64,000 nucleotides of DNA, taken from contig NW_004190423.2 in assembly GCF_000224145.3 (NCBI RefSeq), positions 400,267-464,266 on the forward strand, in the 5' to 3' direction. A program made the translations under genes and the position numbers. Position 1 is the stretch's first letter, and each line of letters begins with the position of its first letter. Of this stretch, positions 12,901 through 23,530 are shown piece after piece. This DNA is from Ciona intestinalis. Its lineage: Eukaryota; Chordata; Ascidiacea; Phlebobranchia; Cionidae. Below the pieces are notes generated by a model. The model saw nothing but the letters and a program-made list of their open reading frames with translations. It was not told the DNA's origin and searched no databases.

Positions 12901-13541
12901 AGTATGTAAATGCATGTAACTTTGTGGGTGACTATTTTACAACAGAATCAACACTTAAAATTAATATTTTTTTGAGGTAGAAACTCTTAAAGGTAGAAGA
13001 TTAAATTCTAGACCTCACAATATGCCTCACTGCAGGACCTCACCGATACAAAGCAACATTCAATAAACATTAAAATTACCCATTTCTAACTTACATTCAT
13101 CAGTGTCCCATGATAAACCACCAACGAACATCTTTCTGTAAATTCATTATAAATAATAATAATGTTTACTTATTATATATATGTCTTCGGTAATATTGTT
13201 CATATTTTATGTTTTTAATAATACTGAAGAACCCACATTAAGCAATACGTTAGTGGTGAAGTTTTTGTTTAATGGTGGATTTATCACTATATATAACTAT
13301 ATTGCACAAATTTTTAAACGAATTTCAATTTGAAAAACAAATTAGCTCCATACCATATCACATAATGCATATATAATTACTTAAATACTTATGATTGCGT
13401 CAAAATCACACAAATTTACCCTTTTTCATCGTTACTTGTTTGTTTGATAAGACTGCCGTCTAAAACCGCTTCTTCCGCATCGTTTCGACGATGAATGTCC
13501 CTGTCGTGGTAAGAATCACCGTTGCTGTCGTTTTCATGCAT
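9958..13541 (-). CDS. hnRNP D/AB-like RNA-binding protein, 3' end missing
   Basis: Nuclear single-strand RNA binder of the two-RRM hnRNP A/B-D class, expected to act in splicing, mRNA export or stability. Exons (minus): 13541-13420, 13135-13095, 12775-12648, 12273-12121, 11528-11394, 11038-10999, 10601-10524, 10092-9958; phases join without a break for 277 residues. RRM1 is at about residues 42-117 (RNP2 KMFVGG, RNP1 RGFGFILF) and RRM2 at about 124-199 ([14 protein letters not shown]). The linker IDPKKAKAL resembles the IDPKRAKAM of hnRNP D/AB/DL. Residues 207-277 are a Gly/Tyr-rich tail (GGYGGY repeats), as expected for a low-complexity assembly domain. The N-terminal 40 residues are short and charged. 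The ATG at 13541 opens the exon frame. The final donor (GG|GTAAGT at 9957) points to one or more further exons in the 97-bp array or the 500-N gap. Paralogue identity within the family is not settled. Confidence 0.9.
10318..10440 (-). mobile_element. SINE tail fragment in hnRNP intron
   Basis: Minus-strand copy of the SINE 3' half: TCACCCACAAAGT, GGTAACTTGTAAGCG, TATGAAACAGAACACC and ATGCGAGAATAAATG. Confidence 0.6.
10610..10830 (+). repeat. About 36-bp tandem repeat, six diverged copies, hnRNP intron
   Basis: Units of the form CAACATTATGATGTCATC followed by AACATTATGTAATAAT. It lies directly upstream (in gene sense) of the Gly-rich exon 10601-10524. Confidence 0.85.
11085..11365 (+). mobile_element. 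SINE copy, nearly full body
   Basis: Carries the family body in order: CTGCTACCATTGTGGGCG, GGGCAATTACTCC, AACCCAGTGGTTACTAATGG, TCACCCACAAAGTTACATAC, GGGCACGAGGTGTATGAAAC and GTGTTATAACGACT, then AAATAAATAAAT. The tRNA-like head is degenerate. Confidence 0.7.
12800..12945 (-). mobile_element. SINE 3' half
   Basis: Reverse-strand copy with ATGGCGGGGCAATGACAG, ATACACCTTGTGCTCGC and AAGTTACC-type words of the family, in an hnRNP intron. Confidence 0.55.
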
Positions 13542-13790
13542 TTTAAGCTATTTAAATTCCCTTTTAATTCAAATTTGTCGCTAAAAATTGCTTGCATGTA
13601 TCTATAACGACGATAACGTGAAAATAGGAGAGAAGTAAAACGAGAGAATTTTAGAAAAAGGAGCATAAAGCATTGCCGGTTTCATAAAGATCATATTCAA
13701 GGGTATTTTATGGGGACTAAAAAGATTGCATTCATTACATGAGGTTAAATTTTTTATGGTTATATAACTATATACACATATGTAATATGT
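13542..13790. other. hnRNP upstream region
   Basis: Probable promoter side of the hnRNP gene. I see no clear TATA box, and the open frames here look like chance. Confidence 0.35.
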
Positions 13791-14830
13791 ATTCATACAT
13801 ATCATGATGCTCACTATTAAGTTATAACATAATTGTCTTCCTATACACCAGACACACATGGTGTATTCATACACCTCATGCTCACTGTTAAGTTATAACA
13901 TAATTGTCTTCCTATACACCAGACACACATGGTGTATTCATACACCTCATGCTCACTGTTGAGTTATAACATAATTGTCTTCCTATACACCAGACACACA
14001 TAGTGTATTCATACACCTCATGCTCACTATTCAGGTATAACATAGGTGTCTTCCCATACACCAGCCACACATGGTGTATGCGTACAACTCATGCTCACTG
14101 CCAAGTTATAACATAGGTGTCTTATACACCAGACACACATGGTGTTCTCATATGTACTATAACTAGACAGTGAGTATAAGGTGTATGAGAACACTATGTG
14201 TGTCTGCTGTTACAAACATGGGCGTTCTTATACACCTTATACTCACTGTCTAGTTACAGTACATTTAAATACCTTCTTATGCACCAGACACATATGGTGT
14301 ATTCATACACCTCATGCTTACTGTCAAGTTATAACATGGGTGTCTTCTTATACACCAGACACATATGGTGTATTCATACACCTCGTGTTCACTGTCAAGT
14401 TATAACATGTGTGTCTTCTGATGCAACAGACATACATGGTGTATTCATACACCTCATGCTTACTGTCAAGTTATAACATGGGTGTCTTCTTATACACCAG
14501 ACACATATGGTGTATTCATACACCTCGTGTTCACTGTCAAGTTATAACATGTGTGTCTTCTGATGCAACAGACATACATGGTGTATTCATACACCTCATG
14601 CTCACTGTCAAGTTATAACATGAGTGTCTTATACACCAGACATACATGGTGTATTCATACACCTCATGCTCACTGTCAAGTTATAACATGAGTGTCTTAT
14701 ACACCAGACATACATGGTGTATTCATACACCTCATGCTCACTGTCAAGTTATAACATGAGTGTCTTATACACCAGACATACATGTTGTAGTCATTCACCT
14801 CATGTTCACTGTCAAGTTATAAGCTTCTTT
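13790..14830 (+). repeat. 68-71 bp minisatellite, about 14 copies
   Basis: Units carry ACACCAGACACACATGGTGT, ATTCATACACCTCATGCTCA and CTGTCAAGTTATAACAT. GTGTATTCAT starts repeat every 71 bp in the left part (13861, 13932, 14003) and every 68 bp at the right (14581, 14649, 14717). One copy at about 14150-14222 is inverted, making a palindrome with its neighbour. Confidence 0.92.
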
Positions 14831-15983
14831 TTATACACTTCATACTTCTAAAGTATTCTCGACCTAAAATTCATACATATTTCCTATTTAACAAACTCAG
14901 TTATAATATTGTGGGGTGAATGTATGTAAATACAGTCACAGTTTTAATCTATGCTCTTTTTCATACAATTGTACAGTATATTCTAAAGATGGACCTTGTA
15001 GTTTAGTGTGATCTTTTTTAGTTAGGTATGAACCACAACATGGCATAAACAACGGTATTTTATTTCATTATCTTTACAAAAAACAAAACAATTTCCTAAT
15101 TTACTTTAAACAAAGCCAGTAATAATAGCACCAGCTTTTTAAACAGACGAAGAAATTAACCAAAAGAAGATTAAAAGTTTAAGTTAAAGTGCAGTAAGCA
15201 CTCCGAAGATGCATGGGCCAATATGATATCAAAAACTTTACAAGTAATTTAATTAAACAAAAATAGTTACAATTCAGATTATAAATTTGCACGGAAAATT
15301 AAATGTTATGTGCATTAAATTTCTGTCATAAAACACAAATTTGGTCAGTTTCAATACTAACATAACAGCATATATGTATATGTGACACAATTGTTTTTTT
15401 CAAACCTTAAAACTTCACTGAGATGGTTATAGTTTTTAAACTGAAACATCTGAAATGAAGATATTTTTGTGTCATATATATATATGAATGGGCTGTAGTG
15501 TTTGTATTGAAATTTCAGACTGTCTTGATTTGAAAAAATGATGAAATGTTTAATTAAGTGATATTTGTTAATTAAACATTATATAAATTGGAATGTTTAA
15601 TTATTTGAAAACAGGTTCTATTTTTAAACAAAAGTGTTAAAATTTTTTTAGTAATTTATAACTTTTGGTAAAAATAGAATCCATGCGAAAAAATTCAACA
15701 TTTTTTGTAATTTTTTAAATCAGGAATAACACAGATTATATGATTAGGTTATCTAAATACATCACAAACATTACATTATGACATAAACAAAGCATCACAA
15801 GTTGTATTATGATGTCAATAAATTTCAAAATAGTTATCTGTGATGTCACAGTGCAGTTTGTGAGATAACTTTGTGAAATAGAACCCAAACAAATGTCTTT
15901 ATTTTGAGATAATGGACTTGATGTATAAACATGATGACATCATAGAACCGTACCTTCATGACATCACAATGTCCATTATGACA
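14831..15983. other. Intergenic and 3' UTR of the SGPP-like gene
   Basis: Very AT-rich and without a credible exon. The right end should be the 3' UTR of the minus-strand SGPP-like gene. Several ATTATGACATCA-type words near 15770-16000 are the only pattern. Confidence 0.4.
15898..15903 (-). terminator. Poly(A) signal of the SGPP-like gene
   Basis: TTTATT on the plus strand reads AATAAA on the minus strand, about 80 bases after the stop at 15984. Confidence 0.55.
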
Positions 15984-18900
15984 TCACACACCAATAATGT
16001 GAAACACTCTTGGTATTATCTCAACGGCACTAAAGGTTAACAGCGTGTACACGATCACCTGAAACAGAACACTCGTGTTATAACTTGACAGTAAGTATAA
16101 AGTTGTTACTGTTAGATACTCTAAACTGCTAGAAAAACATTACAAAAAATAAAATAATTAATAAAAAATCGCCTACAAAGTTGCATACCAATTGTAAAGA
16201 GGTACAAAGAGTATGAAACAAAATTAAAGCAGTAAACATTAAATAACGGACCTGTATTGGAACATCAGCGTCCCAAACAGCTTTCCCTCGGGAAGCGAGG
16301 CTAAGTACGGTGTTGCATATCATCATCCAGCTAAACCATGATCGAGGTGTGACATCATCAACTGATGACATCATCTCATCGGTTGTGACATCACTATGAC
16401 ACGATGATGTCGTCGACGCGTCATCTTCATCCTCGTCTAGCTTCGTGTGAGGCTTCTGTGATGTCATGATGTGTTTATATGATGTCATAATAGTGGCTAC
16501 GATGAGATCCGAATCACTAATGATATTATAGACACTCAATAATAGAGATTTTATTCTGTAAGGGTGACTTCAGAGACATAATAGCCTAGATTGTCATTGT
16601 TTTTATAACTTTTTAATCCTAGATAAGGCATGTATTATCTTAAACTTAATTTTCACTTATTATTGAATGCAGTGCACAAAATTTGGAAAAGTTATTATAA
16701 CAAGTTGACAAGTCATGGCAGTGTATGCGGCATTTAGGTCAGAAATAGCCCATTACCCATACTTGTTGTTATATTGTTTGTAGAAAAATAGAAGTATTTG
16801 GTACTTAGTGGTTTATCATTTATAAGGGCCACTTATCAAGCGCCTATGATAATAGACACCATGTCCATGCATATAATAAATAAACACTATGTAGTGGTAT
16901 TTTCTTACCTTCATTCTCATCTTTATAGGTGGTATCATGAACTCTGATGTGTAATGTTTGCCATGCGGTGGTAATGTCTTCCTATACTGTGTGCTACTAT
17001 ATGTTGACACCCCTGCAAACTTGTACATGCTGAGTACAACTGTCTTGATCACAATCTTGGGAACTATCTTCATTATTCCAACACAAACGCCACCTGTGAT
17101 GTAACAATGGTTAGTTGTGATGTCATAGTATGTAGGTATTTGTTGTAGTATAGCTAGAATTAGTGTAAAAAGAACAAAGAAATATCCACACCATGCGTTG
17201 TTCAGCGTAGATATTTTTTTGTTTGTTCCTTTAAGCGGCGTTTAAACTACAGCGTAGCTCGCCTCGGTGTAAAAAGAACAAACAAAGAAATATCTACACC
17301 ATGCGTTGTTCAGCGTAGATATTTCTTTGTTTGTTCCTTTAAGCGGCGTTTACACTACAGCATAGCTCGCCTCGGTGTAAAAAGAATAAACAAAGAAATA
17401 TCTACACCATGCGTTGTTCAGCGTAGATATTTCTTTGTTTGTTCCTTTAAGCGGCGTTTAAACTACAGCGTAGCTCGCCTCGGTGTAAAAAGAACAAACA
17501 AAGAAATATCTACACCATGCGTTGTTCAGCGTAGATATTTCTTTGTTTGTTCCTTTAAGCGGTGTTTACACTACAGTGTAGCTCGCCTCGGTGTAAAAAG
17601 AATAAACAAAAAATATCTGCACTCAGCGTTGTTCAGCGCAGGTCAGCGTAGAGAATAGATATTTCTTAGTTTAATGTTTAGATACTAGAGTTAAAGAGGT
17701 TACTACAAATAGAATAAAACAGACATTAATTTATAAAATAATAATCACATTTCTAACATTAAAAAACATTTGCTTGCAATAAAAAAATGTAGTTTTTGTA
17801 AAGTTGTAAAACCAATAAAGGAAACCTTAAATCAAATCAAGTGATTGCGTAAATAGAAAGACAAATCCAAAGTACAATTGGCAATAAATGCTGTGTTTGC
17901 AATTATGTTCGACCAAAGTCCACTGATATTTTGCAACTGTGTGGTTTTATAGCCTTCAGGCCACTTGCGAGTTTATTTATGGCAACAAATGCTATTACAA
18001 CATCACAAACTAAGTTATATAATTGTTGATCTACTTTGATTGTATTTGAATAAGGGATGAATAATGCCAGTTATTGATGGAATTTATAAGAAAAAGAAAT
18101 ATTTGAATTCATTTTTGCCACATACACGACAGGACCCTTACTTAGTAAGATTGTGATACATTATGGCAACAAAGATAAAAGTGTTGATCTAATTGAATGG
18201 GATAAAAGATTGTATTTGAAGAGAATAACCACACAAGTTATTTTTAAATATCATATTCTTTACTAAGTGCTACTAAATAGACATCAAACAAAAATCAAGT
18301 CCCACTAATGATGTAGAAAAGATAGATTTTTTGCAATAACCAAAATCATTAGTCTTTTATTTAAATAGAATCTTGGTGTGTGTTATCTCAAATAATAACT
18401 GGATTCGATTTTTGTTTGCTGTACAGTTAGTAGCACTTGGTGTATTCTGTTATGATGCAACGAGAATCATCCAACAATATGAGTGCTTGGTTATGGCCAG
18501 ATTCACAGAACATATCATAGTTAATTGTTGTTCCTAATAAAGATCTCTCCCAGAATTTCTTTATAATTTTACATAAAATAGGTTAACTACAGATTTAACC
18601 AGCAGTAGTAATCTACTACCAAGGTTATTGATATTTGAAGACCATTCACAGCAAACCATGCTATTTGTCATGNNNNNNNNNNNNNNNNNNNNNNNNNNNN
18701 NNNNNNNNNNNNNNNNNNNNNNNNNNNNNNNNNNNNNNNNNNNNNNNNNNNNNNNNNNNNNNNNNNNNNNNNNNNNNNNNNNNNNNNNNNNNNNNNNATT
18801 GCATTCGCCACTTTAATCAATGAGGTTCCCTATGTTTGACAACTATGAGTGTAACTGTATTTTAACAATGTCACCCTAGATTTTACCCTGCTGTTAGGTG

Positions 18901-20750
18901 TCTATACAAACAAGCAGAGCCAAAGTATATTGCATTCGCCACATTAATCAATGAGGTTCCCTATGCAACAAACATTGTAACTTCACTTTACAAACAGATT
19001 TACAAACATAGTAATATAAAAACTCACATAAAACAATAAGTGTGCATACAACTCCCATCTCAATTGTAGATAACTCATAATGAACTTTTGAATACAACCA
19101 AATGTACCAAGGCATTATGACTCCTAATAGCGAATGGTGGCTTGGTAGGGCCCTGTGGAATCATAAGGGATATATATACATATTAATGTTAAGAATTACA
19201 TCATTATTTATATAGCGTGTGTTGGACGGTGGGCAGTGGGCAAGTGTAACTGCATTTTACATGAGGTCACCAATGTTAATCTATTGTATGAATTCGAATG
19301 TGAATGTTAATCAAAGGAGGTTACCAATGAGATTACCAATGTTAATCTATCGTATGAATTCGAATGTGAATGTTAATCAAAGGAGGTTACCAATGTTTGA
19401 CCATAAGTGTAACTATATTTTACCAAATTAAACCAGAAAATAAATGATTGATCCTAGACTTTCCTATACCAAGACAGTATAGCCTACAGTGAAGGCCCTA
19501 CACATTAAAATAGCAACAAAACCCCCACTTACCAGTCATAGGCCTTTTCCAATGGTATAACAGGTGGTCTGGGAGGCCGTGGTAAACATAATAAGGTTTT
19601 TAAATATCCTGTTGTGTAGAAACCAATGCCCATTAATATTCCAAATAGTCGGCCAAGCCTTGCGTCGAAAATCCTGAAAGCAAGGAATATTATAGCATAA
19701 AATAATACACAAGATACACATCTTATTTTGCATAGCATAATATAATACACAAGATACACATGTTGTTTTGTATAGCATAATATAATACACAAGATACACA
19801 TGTTGTTTTGTATAGCATAATCTAATACACAAGATACACATGTTATTTTGTATAGCATAAGATAATACACAAGATACACATGTTGTTTTGTATAGCATAA
19901 TATAATACACAAGATACACATGTTGTTTCATTATGTACATGTTATTTTGTATGTATTTCGTTTTCATAAACTTTATGCTCAAAGTTGGGTAATATACGGG
20001 TGTATTTTATATTTGTATTTTATACACCAGATACACATGGTGTATTTATACATGAAAAAACTTTATGCTCACTGGCATGTATTAGGGGTTATTGACAGAA
20101 CGAAAGGCCTTGTTTACAAACAATATTCAAACTAACCAGCTGAGAAGTAGAAACAGGATCGTGTAGAAATCCTCTGTTCCAAGAAAACTAAGCATTTTCA
20201 TAAAGTAAGTCAAGTAAGGTCTCCTGTGTTCTTGTATAGTAAGGAGGACTGGAGTTCCAACTAAAATTCCATCGAGTAATTTGTGACGAAACCACCGCCC
20301 TCCTACTCCAAAGTTGTCTGAAAAAATTGTTGGATAAAAAACTAATTTATCCTTGTGTGGCTAGTAGTTATTACATGGTTATTCTGTTTCATGCTTGCAC
20401 CACATATGTAACTTTGTGGGTGATTGTTTTTTGTAAGGCTGACAATTTGGAAAATCCATAGTGACCACTGGGTTAAGGCAATTGCCGCCAAGTGTCTTGC
20501 CCAACGACACATACCCCTACAATGGTAGCAGCGACGAGCCTTGAACCCACATTCCCCAGTTACAATTTTAAACGCTCTAACCACAGCGTCACAACACTGC
20601 AAACATTCTTTAAATAAATAGTTAAAACTCACCAATAGGTGCATGAACATAAGTGTCGCAATGTTTCCCTTTAGAAGTTGATTCACAATTTTCCGCGTTC
20701 TGTTTTTGTAAATCATCATCTAATGATGACGCCCCACTTCTTAAAGACAT
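15984..20750 (-). CDS. SGPP-like sphingosine-1-phosphate / long-chain-base phosphatase, middle missing
   Basis: PAP2-superfamily membrane phosphatase, expected in the ER, removing phosphate from sphingoid bases. Exons seen (minus): 20750-20633 (ATG), 20317-20137, 19673-19533, then 17093-16909, 16455-16252 and 16058-15984 (stop). The first three join in phase and give a cytosolic N-terminus, a FLGTEDFYTILF membrane segment and KTLLCLPRPPRPP, which fits PAP2 motif 1 (K-x6-RP). The last three give the C-terminal membrane region; WDADVPIQ followed by a hydrophobic end matches the VELPYRY region of vertebrate SGPP. Exon 3 ends in phase 2, but the next visible exon needs phase 1, so one or more exons are absent. 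PAP2 motifs 2 and 3 (PSxH and SRxxxxxHxxxD) should lie there, and I did not find them between 17094 and 19532, which contains a 125-N gap. The acceptor at 16456 is weak. The family call rests on motif 1 and the C-terminus. Confidence 0.75.
17094..17161 (-). other. Intron flank between hairpin array and SGPP exon
   Basis: Short AT-rich stretch with the acceptor TCACAG for the exon that starts at 17093. Confidence 0.5.
17162..17670. repeat. 108-bp tandem array in which every unit is a hairpin
   Basis: GCCTCGGTGT recurs at 17261, 17369, 17477 and 17585, exactly 108 bp apart. Inside each unit AACAAACAAAGAAATATCTA is followed about 20 bases later by its reverse complement, giving a stem of about 24 bp with a short loop (CATGCGTTGTTCA). 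Outside the stem is a spacer TTTAAGCGGCGTTTA. It lies in the large SGPP intron. Confidence 0.93.
17671..19532. other. SGPP intron with 125-N gap (18673-18797)
   Basis: AT-rich, no convincing exon on either strand. A direct repeat around the gap (ATTGCATTCGCCACTTTAAT at 18798, near-copy at 18929) suggests the gap is repeat-caused. Two copies of a 63-bp unit with CGAATGTGAATGTTAATCAA lie at about 19270-19400. The missing SGPP catalytic exons would be expected here. Confidence 0.5.
19690..19930 (-). repeat. 40-bp tandem repeat, six copies, beside an SGPP acceptor
   Basis: Units contain TAGCATAATATAATACACAA and GATACACATGTTGTTTTGTA. The array starts about 17 bases upstream (gene sense) of the exon at 19673, so it occupies the place of the branch-point region. 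Confidence 0.92.
20345..20605 (-). mobile_element. tRNA-derived SINE, full-length copy
   Basis: Best copy of the family. On the minus strand the head reads GCTGTGGTTAGAGCG (A-box-like) and, about 40 bases on, GTGGGTTCAAGGCTCG (B-box-like). The body follows: GCTGCTACCATTGTAGG, CGTTGGGCAAGACACTTGG, AACCCAGTGGTCACTA, TCACCCACAAAGTTACATA, a GTTATAACGACT-like block and AAGGATAAAT. Length is about 260 bp. It sits in the first SGPP intron. Confidence 0.8.
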
Positions 20751-21690
20751 CTTACAAGGCAAATAATTTCCTAGTTTATTAATAAAACACTAGATAGTGA
20801 GAAATATAACAGCGGCAAATGTCTCTACTTATTTCATTGTACAAAACCTAAGTAGGAAACACTGTTAAAAATTGAATTATAATAAGTTAATAACTGAAAT
20901 TCATTTTTGAATGATGTTTACTTAGATTCTGTTCATATAATACATATAGGTGCTGGTGAAGAATCCTCCCCCCACCTTATTTGCTAACCCCTACTAACCA
21001 TCAACCTCTAACACTTTCCACCAGCCCATTCCGCTATGTACTGGAGGATTCTTTTCTAATGCCTCCATATGTTTAACGGTTAATTAAACATAGCTTTATA
21101 AGTCTAGCTTTTAAACCTGTATTAAGTTTTAAGCCTAAACACGAAACCGTAACATGTTTTCGCACGTCTCGCCCTTTGTTCTTGTGATACAAAGGAATTA
21201 TTACACTGTCCATAAACTGCACGAAAGCATACATTAATAAATCCCTTATATTACTAAAAATACATTTTACATACATATTACGACGGTGTACTGTGCACTC
21301 ATTTAGTCACTGGCAGTTCTCGCGGAAAAACTCGACTGGGCAGTGACCTACATACCTACAACATGCGTCACTCGCGCCATTTACGTTTAAAATGAAAAAA
21401 GGCAACATCGGCCGATTAGAAAGATTGATTGACGTTAAAGCGCAACAGAAAAATGCAAGATTCAAACATCTCTAGAGAGTTAATTTCTATTCTAGAATAT
21501 TTTTCCGCCATTTTAAACATTTTACCGCCAAATTCAATATATTTTGTGATGTAACAATTACCTGAATTCTACTAATTTAGGCCATTTTTTGACCCGCTGT
21601 ATTTTAGCTTTGTGCAGTTAAAATGTGACATGTGTTCATTATAAGTTACTAAAACTTGCTTAAACATCAAGAAATAGCAACGTCAGAACA
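20751..21690. promoter_or_regulatory. Shared upstream region of two divergent genes
   Basis: 940 bases between the SGPP-like start (minus) and the unnamed gene start (plus). It contains GC-richer patches near 21300-21400 and two CCGCCATTTTAAACA / CCGCCAAATTCAA words near 21505-21540. No TATA box is clear. A head-to-head layout allows a bidirectional promoter. Confidence 0.4.
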
Positions 21691-23213
21691 ATGTCCACAA
21701 CGAATTCCGCTCCTAATTTAGTTTTAGAAGGTACAGGGCGTTTTGGAAGAGACATTAACGAGTCTATAAAAGAAGTAGCTGCGAAGTATGTATATATACT
21801 ATATATAGACGTCCAAAAGATTCTAAAATTTGTATTTTACCAAGGTTGACTAACCTTGACCAACGAATAGCAACATTAAATGAGCAATTCGACAACCTGC
21901 AAGTTTTAGCAAATGACGTAGCGGAGAAATATGAAAAAACAGCAAGCAGACCTGATTCGTATTTAGACAGAAAATCTTTGTTTCAGGTTTAGATTCTTAA
22001 CCCATATATCTGTACTATACAACTATATAATACTACTTTAGATAGAAAAAGCAATAAATATTTACTAAAAATGGTTTAAAACGACTTTTTTTACGTAAAA
22101 GTAAAATACATTAAACTAAGCTTGATCTCTGCTTCTACCTAGCGGTTGTCAAATTACGACATTATAATGCGCATGCGTTTATAGGTATAAATATAACAAA
22201 ACCGTGACATTGCACAATCTTTTAGACAATTTTGGACCACCGGCTTTCAACTGAAGACATTTCGTTGCTATGTCGATATATTAGATACTTGGAAAAACTA
22301 ATTTTACGCAAAGTTTGGAAACTGGACTCAAAATACACAAGAATACGTTCAATACCACAGATACACAGAGAGCGGCGGAATGACTGGTAATTAACGACTT
22401 ATTAACTGCTATAAAAGTAATGTCTGCTTATCCACACACTGCAATAGTTTCAGCAACTCGACTGTGGGCATGGCAGTATCAAACATATTATTTAAAACCT
22501 TATATATTACAGGGGTCTATTCCTGGCCTACAACGGTGTATGTAAAAAGTTAGGAATAACCAACAGCGGCAAGCCGGACAGCCATATCTACATATTATTC
22601 TCATTTCTACAAGACTGCCTGCCCCAACCAAAGAAAAGCAACGCTGCAAGAAGAATGAGCAATTTCCACACACACGCAATGAACCAAAGTTCTGACATTA
22701 TATATAATAGGCCACGATTGAAGTATAAACGAAACATATGGCATTCAAAACAGATGTCGTTTTACACGCTAACGCAATCTCGTAAACTAACGGGCAAACA
22801 ATGTTATTACTTTCTAAAATCACTTAACTGCTGAACATAACTCCTGAATACACAGCTGCTAAACAAAATATGACCACTGTCTTATGAGAACGCGAGTACA
22901 AATAGCCTGACTAAATGCACACTGTAGGCGTAGAACTGCAGACGTACCACGTTTGAAAATAGACTAAAACGTAGTGTTTTAAATTACATAAAACGTAGTG
23001 CATAACTAACAGCATCTAACATAAACTTGCTTCATCTTTACAGACCCAAATGAGCCACTACTGCCCAAGACTGCTGGCAACTTATCTGATGAGCATGTAG
23101 CAGAGCACGCTATGTATGTTATTTCAACTGGTGTACAAGACATACATTTAGTAGAAGCTTTAACTGCATGTGTCCTTGCTGTGAAGAAATACTTTACAAA
23201 AGTTAAAACATAG
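21691..23213 (+). CDS. Unnamed protein with coiled-coil N-terminus (five-exon model)
   Basis: I do not recognise this gene. Exons 21691-21785 and 21845-21986 join in phase and give a helical segment rich in heptad-like Leu/Ile (SIKEVAAK, LTNLDQRIATLNEQFDNLQV, LANDVAEKYEK). If exon 2 reads on, it stops at 21992, giving a 79-residue product. Splicing at CAG|GTTTAG instead joins exons 22226-22386 (TEDISLLCRYIRYLEKLI, very basic), a 23-base exon 22513-22535, and 23044-23213, which ends in HAMYVISTGVQDIHLVEALT and a stop. All phases agree and give 196 residues. Alternatively the 22513 exon reads on to a stop at 22834 (about 239 residues). The gene converges on SNX4. A repeat fragment in the third intron (22420-22475) supports it being an intron. 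The first two exons and the last look coding; the middle is uncertain. Confidence 0.5.
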
Positions 23214-23248
23214 ATATCTGTATAAAGACCAAAGTTACTACAACTATA

Positions 23249-23254
23249 TTTATT
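23249..23254 (-). terminator. Candidate poly(A) signal of SNX4
   Basis: AATAAA on the minus strand about 280 bases after the SNX4 stop, only 36 bases beyond the stop of the convergent plus-strand gene. The two 3' UTRs would then overlap or abut. Confidence 0.4.
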
Positions 23255-23530
23255 ATTATGTTACAATACAGATTGTTATACATATGTAATATTGCACACA
23301 TAATCAGATGTTCACTTGAGTGATTTGAACTACAGTAGGATCAAAATCAGCAGCATTTGTATTGCTGTACTTACCCCACAGTGGGTGTATGGTTAGGGGG
23401 GTAAGATGGAAACCTCATTAAATGAAAGACTAGTTTCCCATAATGGCTGCAAACGGCGTTTGAATCTTTCATTAGAACTCCATTTCTAGCAATTTAATAA
23501 AAAAAACAATGTGCTTTTGGCGTTCCCAAA

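Noticed and set aside
14181..14618. Open frames with repeated VYSYTSCLLSSYNMGVF-like protein
   Set aside because: Translation of the 71-bp minisatellite; its repeats mirror the DNA period.
16129..16539. 136-residue minus-strand frame reading through the SGPP exon into 16129
   Set aside because: Splicing at CAG|GTCCGT (16251) to the 16058-15984 exon keeps phase and gives the family-like C-terminus; the read-through tail does not.
17162..17670. CRISPR-like array
   Set aside because: Units are fully repeated without unique spacers and lie in a eukaryotic intron.
19529..19982. Open frames with repeated VSCVLYYAIQNNMC
   Set aside because: Read-through of the 40-bp intron array next to the genuine SGPP exon 19533-19673.
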